A DNA stretch of 64,000 bases from Desulfopila sp. IMCC35008 (GTDB taxonomy: Bacteria; Desulfobacterota; Desulfobulbia; Desulfobulbales; Desulfocapsaceae): positions 1,619,501 through 1,683,500 of the forward strand of contig NZ_CP050700.1 in NCBI RefSeq assembly GCF_010646885.2, written 5' to 3'. A model generated the notes under the pieces. That model was not told the origin of the DNA. It saw only the letters and a program-made list of their open reading frames with translations, and searched no databases. Below, one piece after another: positions 1 through 9,338 of this stretch; the first letter of the stretch is position 1, and the number at the start of each line of letters is the position of its first letter. The position numbers and the translations under genes are program-made.

Positions 1-1
1 A

Positions 2-232
2 GGGTTGACGTTAATCCTCAAACCGGTAGATATGGAACTCGATCAGCTGAGGTGCTTCTATAACGGCCAACCAGTGACTGTTGCCTGGAAAGAAGCGGGC
101 CGAAAGTTCACCATCCAGGCACCCGAGGACCTCCCAGCCGGCAGGTCCCGATATAACTGTACAGCACCAAGTACCGAAAACAGTCGATATTACTGGTTCA
201 GTCATCAGTGGATTCGACCTGCTCAACCATAA
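2..232 (+). CDS. C-terminal fragment, probable polysaccharide deacetylase family protein (5' end outside window)
   Basis: The reading frame is open from the first bases and stops at TAA 230-232, so this is the 3' end of a gene that starts upstream of the window. About 76 residues are visible. The tail has a C-terminal block with the pattern RYNCT...RYYWFSHQWI, which I associate from memory with the end of NodB-type polysaccharide deacetylases of Deltaproteobacteria. The catalytic region is not in the window, so the assignment rests on the tail alone. The next gene starts 18 bp downstream on the same strand, so the two may be co-transcribed. It could be another carbohydrate-active enzyme. Confidence 0.4.
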   Translation, partial: GLTLILKPVDMELDQLRCFYNGQPVTVAWKEAGRKFTIQAPEDLPAGRSRYNCTAPSTENSRYYWFSHQWIRPAQP

Positions 233-249
233 TGTTAATGAGGCAGGAT

Positions 250-1293
250 ATGACACTTTTACGATTCAGTGGTTTCCGGTTTCTTACGCTTTTTACTGTT
301 CTATTTCTCGGTAGTTTCTTTTTTCCTCGTGTTTCGTCCGGCATATCCGATAAGGGGGAAGGGTATGAAATTCTTATACATGAAGGAGGGATAACGGAAA
401 TTATCGAGCATTTTAAGAGTAGAAAATTCTGGGGAGAATCCAGCCATGCCCAGGATCTTGAGGTTCCGAGGATAATACTAGCTGTAGCCAGCGGCCGCTG
501 GGCAACAGAATCTAAAAGCATTGATGTGGGGTTGAAAAAAGAACTGTTTTACCGAAGCATTGTACCAATGGTTTTGTTGTCCAACGAATTGATTTTGAAA
601 GAGAGAGCAGACGTTGAGGAAGCAGGGGCGCTGTTGGAAGCAGGCGCTGAGGTGAACGAAAAGCAACAGCAACGGGTATCAGACCTGGCAGAACGTTACG
701 GCGTTGAGGAAGAAAATCTAAAAGATGTGGTGGTGCAGCTCATGGAAAGAGTTGACACGATACCGCCGGCACTTGCCCTCGGGCAGGCAGCATATGAAAG
801 TGGTTATGGCACGTCACGTTTTGCACGAGAGGGGAACGCTCTTTTCGGTCAGTGGACCTATTCAGGACAGGGAATGAAGCCTAAAGAGCAGCGGGCCTCT
901 AAGGGGAACTATGGTGTAGCTTCGTATAAATGGCCTTTCGATTCAGTCAGAAGCTATATGTATAACCTTAATACTCACAGTGCCTATAAACCCCTTCGGG
1001 ATAAACGTGCATCTTTCAAAAAGCAGGGGAAAGAACCTAGGGGGCTTGAGTTGTGTGAGACTCTTCTGAACTACTCAGAAAAAGGAGAAGAGTACGTTTC
1101 CACCCTGAAAAACATCATAACAGCCAATGGGCTCGAGGTAGTTGATAACGCCCACTTAAGAACAGAACCCGTCACTCTCACCGTTGGTGTAGCTCCTGAA
1201 AATAAAGAGGATGCGGAGATGAGGATCAAAGAGCTGAGAACCTCAGGAGAGTTGGACCGCATTGTTAAAGAAATACTCGGGAGGGTAGAGTAA
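250..1293 (+). CDS. Bax-like glucosaminidase (peptidoglycan/N-acetylglucosaminidase family)
   Basis: A 347-residue protein with an N-terminal hydrophobic segment (residues about 8-25) that would act as signal peptide or membrane anchor. The C-terminal half (about 165-325) carries the glucosaminidase fold seen in E. coli Bax: PPALALGQAAYESGYGTSRF, with the probable catalytic Glu near residue 182, then NALFGQWTY and a downstream VRSYMYNLNTHSAY block. The family cleaves N-acetylglucosaminyl linkages in peptidoglycan, so it probably acts in the periplasm. The frame could open earlier at a GTG at 208, but ATG 250 follows a purine-rich ribosome-binding site and begins directly before the signal sequence. 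The catalytic core looks intact. Confidence 0.8.
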   Translation: MTLLRFSGFRFLTLFTVLFLGSFFFPRVSSGISDKGEGYEILIHEGGITEIIEHFKSRKFWGESSHAQDLEVPRIILAVASGRWATESKSIDVGLKKELFYRSIVPMVLLSNELILKERADVEEAGALLEAGAEVNEKQQQRVSDLAERYGVEEENLKDVVVQLMERVDTIPPALALGQAAYESGYGTSRFAREGNALFGQWTYSGQGMKPKEQRASKGNYGVASYKWPFDSVRSYMYNLNTHSAYKPLRDKRASFKKQGKEPRGLELCETLLNYSEKGEEYVSTLKNIITANGLEVVDNAHLRTEPVTLTVGVAPENKEDAEMRIKELRTSGELDRIVKEILGRVE

Positions 1294-1551
1294 TCCTGCT
1301 CCTGTTATTTTTTGGGTAATGAGTTTTGCTGATTCCCTCCCCACGATTCTGTTTCTGACCTGGTACTCACTGGTTGTGGCTGTGTGACAGAATCTTGAAA
1401 TCACTTCTTATAGGCGTAGTGTTGATGCATTAATGATGGTATTTTTTAGGTGCAGTCATCGTGGCAGTCCGCTACACTCTTTTCATGTCGTTGGTGGAGG
1501 AGGGGGAAGCAGATGTGTCCATAGCCGATCAATAAATAGCTCACAGGATTT

Positions 1552-3093
1552 ATGGGTAAAATAATACAGGTTATAAAAACACTGTTTCCAAGCATGCTCA
1601 TTATCTGCATGTTTGGATTGAATGGATGCACAAAACTCGGTCCCGACTTTACGACTCCTGAAGCTAAAATACCCAAAGAGTGGGGTGATACAGATTCTCG
1701 GCTTTTCCATAAGCCCTCACTGGAGGAATCCCTGGAGTGGTGGAAACAGTTCAATGATCCTGTACTTGACGAGCTCATACTTATCGCTTACAGGGAAAAC
1801 CTCACCCTCCAGAGTGCCGGACTCCGTATAGTTGAAGCCAGGGCACAACTGGCAACAGTAAAGGGAAACCTCTACCCGCAGTCACAAACGATGAGTGGTG
1901 ATCTCTTTACCATTGGTAGCACAGCTCCGGCTGCTGATCGTTACTACAATGCGGCCTTGGTTGGTTTTGATGTCGGCTGGGAAATGGATTTTTGGGGGAA
2001 GTTCCGTCGCTCAGTCGAGTCGGCAGATGCAAACCTGTTAGCATCAATCTATGATTACGACGATGTGCTGGTCAGCCTGACTGCGGAAGTTGCCAGGAGC
2101 TATGTCACTATCCGTACCCTGCAGGAACGAATAGCTCTGGCCCAAAAGAATACGGAGCTGCAGCAAAATACGTTACAACTCGTGATACTGCAGTTTGAGG
2201 CAGGCGTTGTTACAGAGCTGGATGTTCTCCAGGCCAAAACATTACTTTCAAGTACACTGGCGACTATTCCCAATTTACAGGCAGCCCTCTCAACCTATAA
2301 AAATAGTTTGGCTGTTCTACTCGGGAAGTTACCCGAAGAAATTGAACCAGATCTTCAAACCGGTGGTGCTATCCCTGAAATGGGCTCATCTATTGCAATG
2401 GCAATGCCAGCTGAGCTGCTTCGCCGTCGTCCGGATGTGCGTCGTGCAGAGATGCAGGCAGCTGCCCAGAGCGCACAGATAGGTATTTCCAGGTCAGAAC
2501 TGTTTCCCAGTTTTACCCTTTTCGGCTCGGTTGGCTGGAGTGCGACAGATATCGGCGAAAACAGTCTCGGTGATATTTTCGATTCAAACAGTTTTTCCTA
2601 TAGTTTTGGGCCTGCTTTCACATGGAACGTTTTAAATTACGGTCGCTTGAAAAATCAGGTTCGTGTGCAGGATGCCAGATATCAACAAACTATCCTCAAT
2701 TATCAAAACAGTGTATTAAACGCTGCGAGGGAGGTGGAAGACGCCATCCAGACTTTTTCGCGAACCTTTCAGGAGGCGGAATTGGTGCGCCAGGCCGTTG
2801 CGACTTCGAAAAAGTCAACAGAACTGTCTCTGCTGCAGTATGAGGAAGGGCTTGCAGATTATCTGAGGGTTCTCGACTCGACCAGGTCTCTTACGCTGAG
2901 AGAGGATCAATACGCCCAGATCAAAGGCCAAATAGCCACCTCAGCCATTGGGCTGTACAAGGCCTTTGGTGGTGGTTGGAAAACGTATCTGAAACAACCA
3001 TACCTGCCAGCCATAACCCGTGAACAGATGTCGCAGCGAACCGATTGGGGAGGGTTGCTCCCTACCTCAGAAAAACCAGGCGGAGAAGAGTAA
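1552..3093 (+). CDS. NodT/OprM-family outer-membrane efflux lipoprotein
   Basis: A 513-residue TolC-type outer-membrane channel. The N-terminus is a lipoprotein signal with lipobox ending at Cys26 (GLNGC), followed by the KLGPDFTTPEAKIPKEW segment typical of the NodT/OprM family. Two outer-membrane efflux (OEP) repeats follow, including the conserved ELLRRRPDVRRAE motif. It would form the trimeric exit duct for the downstream adaptor and inner-membrane protein. The stop codon TAA shares one base with the next gene's ATG, so translation is coupled. Length is normal for the family. The substrate cannot be read from the sequence. Confidence 0.9.
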   Translation: MGKIIQVIKTLFPSMLIICMFGLNGCTKLGPDFTTPEAKIPKEWGDTDSRLFHKPSLEESLEWWKQFNDPVLDELILIAYRENLTLQSAGLRIVEARAQLATVKGNLYPQSQTMSGDLFTIGSTAPAADRYYNAALVGFDVGWEMDFWGKFRRSVESADANLLASIYDYDDVLVSLTAEVARSYVTIRTLQERIALAQKNTELQQNTLQLVILQFEAGVVTELDVLQAKTLLSSTLATIPNLQAALSTYKNSLAVLLGKLPEEIEPDLQTGGAIPEMGSSIAMAMPAELLRRRPDVRRAEMQAAAQSAQIGISRSELFPSFTLFGSVGWSATDIGENSLGDIFDSNSFSYSFGPAFTWNVLNYGRLKNQVRVQDARYQQTILNYQNSVLNAAREVEDAIQTFSRTFQEAELVRQAVATSKKSTELSLLQYEEGLADYLRVLDSTRSLTLREDQYAQIKGQIATSAIGLYKAFGGGWKTYLKQPYLPAITREQMSQRTDWGGLLPTSEKPGGEE

Positions 3094-4238
3094 TGTCAGC
3101 TCAGAACAAAATGCAGCATGAGCCGGATCAGAAACCTGAAAGGCAGGGTGCAACAGCAGTAAATAGTATGGGACTCGGGGGGAATCCTGTAAAAAAATGG
3201 ACAGGCCTGGTTGTGGTTTTGTGTCTGGTCATTTTCGTTGGCCACCTGCTTGCTGATAAATTTACACCCTATACCAGTAACGGACGTATCGAGGCCTATG
3301 TTGTCCCGATTGTATCTCAGGTATCCGGTCCGCTTACCGAGGTAAATGTTGAAAATAACCAGATAGTGTCGAATAACCAGGTCCTGGCTGTTGTTGATTC
3401 AACCAAATATGAATTGGGGGTTAAACGTGCCCAGGCCGATCTTCAGATGGCTACGCAGACCTCAAAGGCTGATGTCTCTTCTGTCACAACTGCCCAGGCT
3501 AAGGTAACGGAAGCCGAGGCAAACCTTCAGAATGCCAAGATTAAAGGTGAGCGTATCATCAAGCTCTCTAAGAAGGGGGCGGCATCGGTATCCCGTGCAG
3601 ATGATGCACGGTCCAAAATTGCAGCCAGCCAGGCAAAACTGGCCAGTGCCCGTTCAGAACTTGAGAAAGCCAGGAGCCAACTCGGTCAGGTCGGAGAGGA
3701 GAATGCAAAGATAAAGTCTGCGTTTGCCGCACTTGAATCAGCTCAGCTGGATCTGACCAGGAGTTCCATTCGTGCCCCTTCAGACGGGATTATCACCAAC
3801 CTGACTATCGATGTCGGGCATTATGCGACGGCGGGTTCTCCCCTGATGACCTTTATTTCAACCAGGTCTGTCTGGATTCAGGCCGACTTGCGGGAAAACT
3901 GTCTCGTAAATATTCGTCAGGGTAATAGGGTTGAGATCGTTTTGGATGCCGCTCCCGGGCGTGTGTTTAATGGAGAAGTGCTCAGCGTCGGCTACGGTGT
4001 TTCTGATAATGTGGGGAACACCCTTGGAGGGCTGACAACCGTCCAACCGACACAGGGCTGGCTTCGTCAGGCCCAGCATATTCCGGTCCTCGTTCGCTTT
4101 ACCGATGATGCGTCCAGGTCGTTCAAACGCGTCGGTGGTCAGGCGAACGTGATTATCTATACGGGTGACAACGTGCTGCTTAATAGTCTCGGCAGGTTAT
4201 GGATACGGATAATCAGCCTGCTATCCCACCTCTATTGA
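3093..4238 (+). CDS. HlyD/EmrA-type membrane fusion (periplasmic adaptor) protein
   Basis: A 381-residue adaptor of a tripartite efflux pump. One membrane segment (about residues 34-54) anchors it in the inner membrane. After it come a biotinyl-lipoyl half (YVVPIVSQVSGPLTEVNV), a long Ala/Gln/Lys-rich coiled-coil hairpin (about 120-215), and the second lipoyl half (RSSIRAPSDGIITNLTIDVG). ATG 3093 is chosen because it overlaps the upstream stop (TAATG) and precedes the anchor; an upstream in-frame start at 3045 would lie inside the previous gene. It sits between an outer-membrane channel gene and a DUF2955 gene, the layout of AaeA-like adaptors. The lipoyl and coiled-coil parts are complete. 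Confidence 0.88.
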   Translation: MSAQNKMQHEPDQKPERQGATAVNSMGLGGNPVKKWTGLVVVLCLVIFVGHLLADKFTPYTSNGRIEAYVVPIVSQVSGPLTEVNVENNQIVSNNQVLAVVDSTKYELGVKRAQADLQMATQTSKADVSSVTTAQAKVTEAEANLQNAKIKGERIIKLSKKGAASVSRADDARSKIAASQAKLASARSELEKARSQLGQVGEENAKIKSAFAALESAQLDLTRSSIRAPSDGIITNLTIDVGHYATAGSPLMTFISTRSVWIQADLRENCLVNIRQGNRVEIVLDAAPGRVFNGEVLSVGYGVSDNVGNTLGGLTTVQPTQGWLRQAQHIPVLVRFTDDASRSFKRVGGQANVIIYTGDNVLLNSLGRLWIRIISLLSHLY

Positions 4239-4248
4239 TAGCAGGAAA

Positions 4249-5307
4249 ATGACTACTCAGTTGATTCGCATACTCCGTCTGAGTACAGGCGTTACCGTGG
4301 CCGTGGCTGTAAGTTACGGATACGCCTGGATGCTCTTTTTCATAACACCGATTATTACATTTATATTTCTGGTGATGCCGGTATGGATCGGTGGGAAAAT
4401 GGCTGTGCAACTCCTGCTGCGGCTTGGGTTTTCACTGCTGGTCGGCATTGTAATAGCTGAGTTTTTCCTGCAGTACCCGTTACTGTGTATACCCCTCTAC
4501 GGCGTGCTGTTTTTCTATATCTATTATCACGACACCCCTGCAGCGCCTCCCATGGCCGTTTTGTTCATGACCCTGGCCATCACTATGATTCCGATTATGA
4601 GTTTTTCAGGTATTGCGATGGCCCATGTGGTGGCTTTTTACCTCCTGGTGAATATGGGACTCGGTCTTGTCTTCGCCTGGTTGTTCCACAATCTCCTCCC
4701 GGATAGTCTGGCAGCCTACTCAGAAACCTGTACGCCTTCTACAAAACCTATACCACCAGCCGTTGAGGAGGCCGAGAGGGTCCGACTGGCCTTGGTGAGT
4801 ACGGTCGTGGCTTTGAGTGCGGTACTTCTTTTCTTTGCCTTTAACCTAGCACAGCATGCCCTCGCAATGATCTATATCTGTTTTATGGCTGGAACACCAA
4901 CCACCAATGCATCACTGGTGGTCATGAAGGCCAATGCGACAGCGACCTGCATCGGAGGGATCGCTATAATCATCGCTTTTAATCTGCTTGTTGCGGTGCC
5001 TGCCTATCCTTTTCTCATAGCCCTTGTGTTTTTGTATTCCCTCTTGTTCACCGGTAAAATCTATAGTGGATCCGCTTCTGCCGCTGCTTTTAGTTCCGGG
5101 TTTACCACCTTCCTTGTGTTGCTCGGCAGTTCGACCGGCGTCGACAAGCTCGCCACCACAAATTTTTATGTACGTATAACCCAGGTTCTGTTTGCAGGAA
5201 TCTTTACTCTCGCTGCCCTGGTAGTCATTGAGAGGTTTTCCCGACCGCGCACATGGAGCCTGCAAAAACTCTACAAAAAACTACTCGCCGGTACGCTTGG
5301 TAAATAA
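4249..5307 (+). CDS. DUF2955 (FUSC-like) inner-membrane protein, efflux component
   Basis: A 352-residue protein with about ten hydrophobic helices in two blocks (about 10-155 and 180-340), separated by a short hydrophilic loop rich in Pro and Glu. The pattern, including YIYYHDTPAAPPMAVLFM in the first block, matches DUF2955, a family related to the fusaric acid resistance/aromatic acid exporter (AaeB) proteins. It follows the HlyD-type adaptor by 10 bp, so the three genes probably encode one tripartite exporter of small organic acids or aromatics. That substrate is inferred from family relatives only. The gene ends one base before the frame of the AsmA gene opens. Confidence 0.75.
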   Translation: MTTQLIRILRLSTGVTVAVAVSYGYAWMLFFITPIITFIFLVMPVWIGGKMAVQLLLRLGFSLLVGIVIAEFFLQYPLLCIPLYGVLFFYIYYHDTPAAPPMAVLFMTLAITMIPIMSFSGIAMAHVVAFYLLVNMGLGLVFAWLFHNLLPDSLAAYSETCTPSTKPIPPAVEEAERVRLALVSTVVALSAVLLFFAFNLAQHALAMIYICFMAGTPTTNASLVVMKANATATCIGGIAIIIAFNLLVAVPAYPFLIALVFLYSLLFTGKIYSGSASAAAFSSGFTTFLVLLGSSTGVDKLATTNFYVRITQVLFAGIFTLAALVVIERFSRPRTWSLQKLYKKLLAGTLGK

Positions 5308-5391
5308 TTGCATTCAGAGTCGTCTTTCGAGGCACTTGAAATCCATCTTGTCGAAGTTAGTTCGCTTTCTTTCTACTTTACGGAGACCTTC

Positions 5392-7446
5392 ATGAGGACA
5401 CTATTACGCTGGCTTATTAAAATGGTTGTAAGCCTTTTATTCCTCATAGTCCTGGCAGTAGCTGTAGTGATTTTCCTGAAGATCCCACTTGATCTGACAC
5501 CTTTCAGGGAACCGGTGGAAATAGCTCTCAGTCAAGCTATTAACCGTACTGTAAAAATCGAGGATAGTGTTACCGTCTCAACATCGCTTTCCCCCTATTT
5601 TACTGTCAAAGGAGTACTCATTGAAAATCCTGAAGGGTTTCAAACAGCGAACTTCCTGTCCATGGATCTCATTAGAATCCAGCTTGACCTGTTACCCTTA
5701 TTAAAAAGGAAAATTCACATTAGTGAGTTTCAGGTTCAGGGACTTCATGTAACCCTGGAAGAAACTGCAGATGGAAATGTTAACTGGATTTCTGGTTCCA
5801 GCAGCGAAACACAAAAGAAACAATCCAGCGGCCCCGAATTAACACATCTGCCCAATTCATCTGAAAGAAGGTCAGGACTCGCCAGTGATACACTGGTGTT
5901 GCGCAACCTCGATCTACAGGATCTTGATGTTAGCTTCCACCATCCTGATTTAGAAAAACCGGCACGTTTTCAACTGGAGCACTGCCTCGGTAAGATGCTC
6001 CCGGGTAACCCCTTGCATCTGGATATTGATGGAACTTCCCTCGGTTTTGATTACTCCATGAATATTACCGTAGGCTCACTTGAGGAGTTGCTTCTTCACA
6101 ACACCTCATGGATGGAAATGCAGGTGGAAATTGCCGAAACCACCCTAAACTTCACCAGTAATGTAGATTTAGCCACGGCCACCAAATCCCTGTTTCTGCA
6201 GACAACTGTGCAGGGAGATAATCTCGCAAGTCTCAATGACCTTTTGCAAATTGACCTTCCACCTTTCGCTAGGTACAGACTTGATACCGGCGTGCAACTA
6301 CGTCCTGATGATTATGAGTTGCACCGATTGCATATTCAAACAGGGGAAAGCAGTCTTGAAGGAACTGCCAGGATACTGGTTTCCCCTGATACAACTTCAA
6401 TTGATGTTCAACTGCATTCCCCGCTGGTTCAGATTGACGATTTTGTGTTCGATAACTGGAGTTGGCTGGGGGAACCGGTGGATACTGTCAAAGTTGATGA
6501 AGAGGAAACCGTCGACTTCTCAAAAATAAAAGAAAATAGAAAAACGAAAGAGCCTCCAATTTCGACGTATAACGAAAGTCTGATAAGAGATTTCCTGACC
6601 CAATATGAGTGTTCTCTCCTCATTGAAGCCGACAAGGTTGTATCAGGGGATGATGACCTCGGTGGAGGCCTTTTAAGGGCTTTGGTTCATGATGGTCGAC
6701 TAAAAGTTGACCCTCTCATGTTCCGATTGCCGGGAGGGAAAATCGAGATGATGGCATCAATCAAACCAGGTATAGAAAAGTCTGACGCAGACTTGAAAGT
6801 GCTCATGAAAAACTTTAACATCGGAATTCTGGCACATCGGGTAAAGCCGGATTCGAAAATGGGTGGCTTGATCAATCTTGATATCGATCTTCATTCTAAT
6901 GCAGCCACCATGAACGAACTCCTTGAAAACGGGAACGGGTATTTTGACTTTTCAGGTGAACTTGAAAATTTTGAAGCGGGAATAATCGATCTCTGGGCCG
7001 TAAATCTGGTTGCTGCAATTGTTTCGAATGCAGAAAAGAAAAAATCCCGACTCAATTGTGCTGTAGGTAGATGGTCTGCAACAGATGGGCTTCTTCAGTC
7101 AGATGCATTTTTCATTGATACAGATAAGATAAGGATCTGTGCTGATGGGGCTGTTAACTTTAAAAATGAACGAATAGATGTAAACGTGAAACCGAGGGCA
7201 AAAAGGCCAGAGTTTTTTAGCCTGGCCACACCTCTTGAGGTTCATGGATCGTTTTCCGATATTAAATTCGGGCTGGGAGGCGGACAGATCGTCGGTACGG
7301 CAATAAAATTTGTAGCCAGTCCAATATCGACCCCAATTCAACGGATATTTAAGTCAAAAATACCGGCCGATGGAAGCGATGCATGCACCATGCAACTTGG
7401 GGCGGAAGGACGGGAGGAGATCGTCGTCCCTCTCTGTCAGAAATGA
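5392..7446 (+). CDS. AsmA family protein
   Basis: A 684-residue protein with one N-terminal membrane helix (about residues 9-30) followed by a large periplasmic region. The N-terminal AsmA signature (IALSQAINRTVKIEDSV, then a PYFTVKGVLIENPEGF block) and the C-terminal AsmA_2-like region (LWAVNLVAAIVSNAEKKK, then RIDVNVKPRAKRPEFFSL) are both present. AsmA proteins are thought to affect outer-membrane lipid or protein assembly, possibly as lipid bridges. ATG 5392 follows a GGAG site and begins just before the anchor; the frame itself opens at 5308. It may be read with the upstream efflux operon. It converges on dctM, whose end lies 11 bp away, and no clear terminator is visible between them. 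Confidence 0.82.
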   Translation: MRTLLRWLIKMVVSLLFLIVLAVAVVIFLKIPLDLTPFREPVEIALSQAINRTVKIEDSVTVSTSLSPYFTVKGVLIENPEGFQTANFLSMDLIRIQLDLLPLLKRKIHISEFQVQGLHVTLEETADGNVNWISGSSSETQKKQSSGPELTHLPNSSERRSGLASDTLVLRNLDLQDLDVSFHHPDLEKPARFQLEHCLGKMLPGNPLHLDIDGTSLGFDYSMNITVGSLEELLLHNTSWMEMQVEIAETTLNFTSNVDLATATKSLFLQTTVQGDNLASLNDLLQIDLPPFARYRLDTGVQLRPDDYELHRLHIQTGESSLEGTARILVSPDTTSIDVQLHSPLVQIDDFVFDNWSWLGEPVDTVKVDEEETVDFSKIKENRKTKEPPISTYNESLIRDFLTQYECSLLIEADKVVSGDDDLGGGLLRALVHDGRLKVDPLMFRLPGGKIEMMASIKPGIEKSDADLKVLMKNFNIGILAHRVKPDSKMGGLINLDIDLHSNAATMNELLENGNGYFDFSGELENFEAGIIDLWAVNLVAAIVSNAEKKKSRLNCAVGRWSATDGLLQSDAFFIDTDKIRICADGAVNFKNERIDVNVKPRAKRPEFFSLATPLEVHGSFSDIKFGLGGGQIVGTAIKFVASPISTPIQRIFKSKIPADGSDACTMQLGAEGREEIVVPLCQK

Positions 7447-7457
7447 GTCATCCGGTT

Positions 7458-8738
7458 CTATAAAAGGTTCGGTAAAAACATCACCACTGAAGGCATATAG
7501 GTTACCACAACGAGGACAATCAATAAGGCCACGATGAACGGCCAGATTTCCAGGACAAATTGTCCAACCCTCACCCCTGTTATGGCGCAAGTGGTAAACA
7601 TCATGGAGCCAAAAGGTGGTGTTATCCCGCCGATCATGATGTTGACAATCATGATCAGGCCAAAGTGAATCAGGTCTATTCCCATGACCTTCATCAGCGG
7701 TACCAGAAGAGGCGCAACAATAATCAGCAGCGCTCCCCCCTCAAGAAACATACCGAGGACGAGCAGAAGGAGATTGATAACCACCAGGATAATCCACGGT
7801 GAATCTGAAATAGCGAGGATACTCCTGGTCAGCTGATGTGGGATGCGTTCCCAGCTCATGTACTGGCCAAAGACGGAGGCCGCAATTATTATCAGCATAA
7901 CCGAACTGGTGGACAGAACGGTATTCTTTAAGATGATGGGCAGGTGCTCCCATTTAAGTTCTTTATAGAGAAATACCCCGATGATTATACAGAACAATAC
8001 CGCCATGGCACCGGCTTCAGTAGGAGTAAAAATACCGAACCGAATGCCGAAGATGATTCCAAAAGGCAGGAGCAGGCCCCAAATCGACTCTTTGAGCTGT
8101 TTGAAAATCTCGCCTGGCGAGGCCATTTTATCTCGTGAAGGTCGATAATCCCTTTTCTTGGCGATGAGATGAACGGTCATCATTAAGCCAAAACACATCA
8201 GAATTCCCGGTGTATATCCGCCGATAAACATCTTTGCCACTGATACCTGGGCAATCAAGGCATAAATAATGAGGTTGATGCCCGGTGGAATAACCGGTGC
8301 AATGGCTGAAGAGGCAGCTGTAATGGCAGTTGCAAAGGGGGCGCTGTAGCCATGCTTCGTCATCTGGGGTACCAGAATCTTTGATTGCATTGCCGCATCG
8401 GCATTGGCCGAACCTGAAATGCCTCCCATTAAGGTGGAGAGCAGGACATTAACCTGGGCAAGCCCACCACGTAGATGGCCGGTCAGCACGTCAGCCATTT
8501 TCATGAGATTTTTGCTTATCCCGGAGTAGTTCATGATTTCACCGGCCATTATGAAGAACGGCACAGCCAGCAGCGGAAAAGAGGAGGTTGAGGTGATAAA
8601 TTTCTGTAGTATCAGATCCGGCGGGGTGCCGACATCGCCGAATGTGAAATAGGCAAGAGCAGCAGCCAAAAGGGCAAAAGCAATAGGGATACTGGTGAAA
8701 TAAAGCACCATTACGATGATAACGGGGAATGTTGACAT
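7458..8738 (-). CDS. dctM: TRAP transporter large permease, DctM type
   Basis: A 426-residue very hydrophobic protein with about 12 membrane helices. Recognisable DctM features are a glycine-rich SALMGGISGSANAD-like block, PVIPPGINLIIYA, FTPTEAGAMAVLF and a C-terminal GGITPPFGSMMF motif. It forms the sodium-dependent transport channel of a tripartite ATP-independent periplasmic transporter. It is the last gene of the operon lacI-dctP-dctQ-dctM, 33 bp after dctQ. Full length for the family. The solute is not evident; LacI control hints at a sugar acid or other carbohydrate-derived substrate, which is inference. Confidence 0.92.
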   Translation of the reverse strand: MSTFPVIIVMVLYFTSIPIAFALLAAALAYFTFGDVGTPPDLILQKFITSTSSFPLLAVPFFIMAGEIMNYSGISKNLMKMADVLTGHLRGGLAQVNVLLSTLMGGISGSANADAAMQSKILVPQMTKHGYSAPFATAITAASSAIAPVIPPGINLIIYALIAQVSVAKMFIGGYTPGILMCFGLMMTVHLIAKKRDYRPSRDKMASPGEIFKQLKESIWGLLLPFGIIFGIRFGIFTPTEAGAMAVLFCIIIGVFLYKELKWEHLPIILKNTVLSTSSVMLIIIAASVFGQYMSWERIPHQLTRSILAISDSPWIILVVINLLLLVLGMFLEGGALLIIVAPLLVPLMKVMGIDLIHFGLIMIVNIMIGGITPPFGSMMFTTCAITGVRVGQFVLEIWPFIVALLIVLVVVTYMPSVVMFLPNLL

Positions 8739-8771
8739 GGCTTTATTTAAGTAAGTTGTGAGGCCTTCTGG

Positions 8772-9281
8772 CTATATAAAATCGATGCCGGTTTGCTCTT
8801 GTTTTTGCCAACCGACTAGTTTTCGAAAATCCCGGTAAAGGAAGTAGAGGGCATACACGGTCATCAGGGTGAAACCAACGGTTAAGGCCAGATTGACGTA
8901 GAGTGCCGGAATATCAAGTACCGGGGTTCGTTTTAAACGGTTTGCCTGGATAAACAGGATGCTGAGATAGACGATATATCCGTTGATAGCAAGCATCAGG
9001 CAATCGATTAACACAGCAATGAGTGCTCGCAAGGGTGTCGGGCCAATTCGTGTTATAAAATCGATACCGATATGCATTTTATACCGGTATGCCGCAGCGG
9101 AACCGACGAAAACACTCCAGATGAAACTGGTTGTTGACACTTCTTCAGCCCAGTAGATTCCACCGTGAAAAGCATATCTGAGTGTTACGTTGACGATAAC
9201 AACAAGAACGGTGATACAGAGGAAAAATCCGCTGATAACCAGGTCAAGGTTGCTGAGTATTTGTTTAGGTGTAGTAGACAT
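8772..9281 (-). CDS. dctQ: TRAP transporter small permease, DctQ type
   Basis: A 169-residue protein with four predicted membrane helices, the classic DctQ arrangement. The conserved WAEEVSTTSFIWSVFVGSAAAYR motif region (split here: WAEEVSTTSF, then GSAAAYRYKMHIGIDFI) is present around residues 40-75. DctQ pairs with DctM to form the membrane part of the TRAP transporter. It lies between dctP and dctM. A strong inverted repeat at 9296-9327 separates it from dctP and could lower its expression relative to the binding protein. Confidence 0.9.
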   Translation of the reverse strand: MSTTPKQILSNLDLVISGFFLCITVLVVIVNVTLRYAFHGGIYWAEEVSTTSFIWSVFVGSAAAYRYKMHIGIDFITRIGPTPLRALIAVLIDCLMLAINGYIVYLSILFIQANRLKRTPVLDIPALYVNLALTVGFTLMTVYALYFLYRDFRKLVGWQKQEQTGIDFI

Positions 9282-9295
9282 CGTTCATTTAGGAA

Positions 9296-9327
9296 GATAC
9301 ACGGAAGGGGAGCCCCTTCCGTGTATC
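9296..9327 (-). promoter_or_regulatory. Intercistronic hairpin between dctP and dctQ
   Basis: A perfect 15-bp inverted repeat with arms GATACACGGAAGGGG and its complement, separated by 2 bp, fills the gap between the stop of dctP (9339) and the start of dctQ (9281). No U-tract follows on the minus strand, so it is more likely an mRNA-stabilising or partial-attenuation structure than a full terminator. In TRAP and ABC operons such hairpins commonly leave the binding-protein message more abundant than the permease message. Confidence 0.7.
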
Positions 9328-9338
9328 GGTAGATCTTT

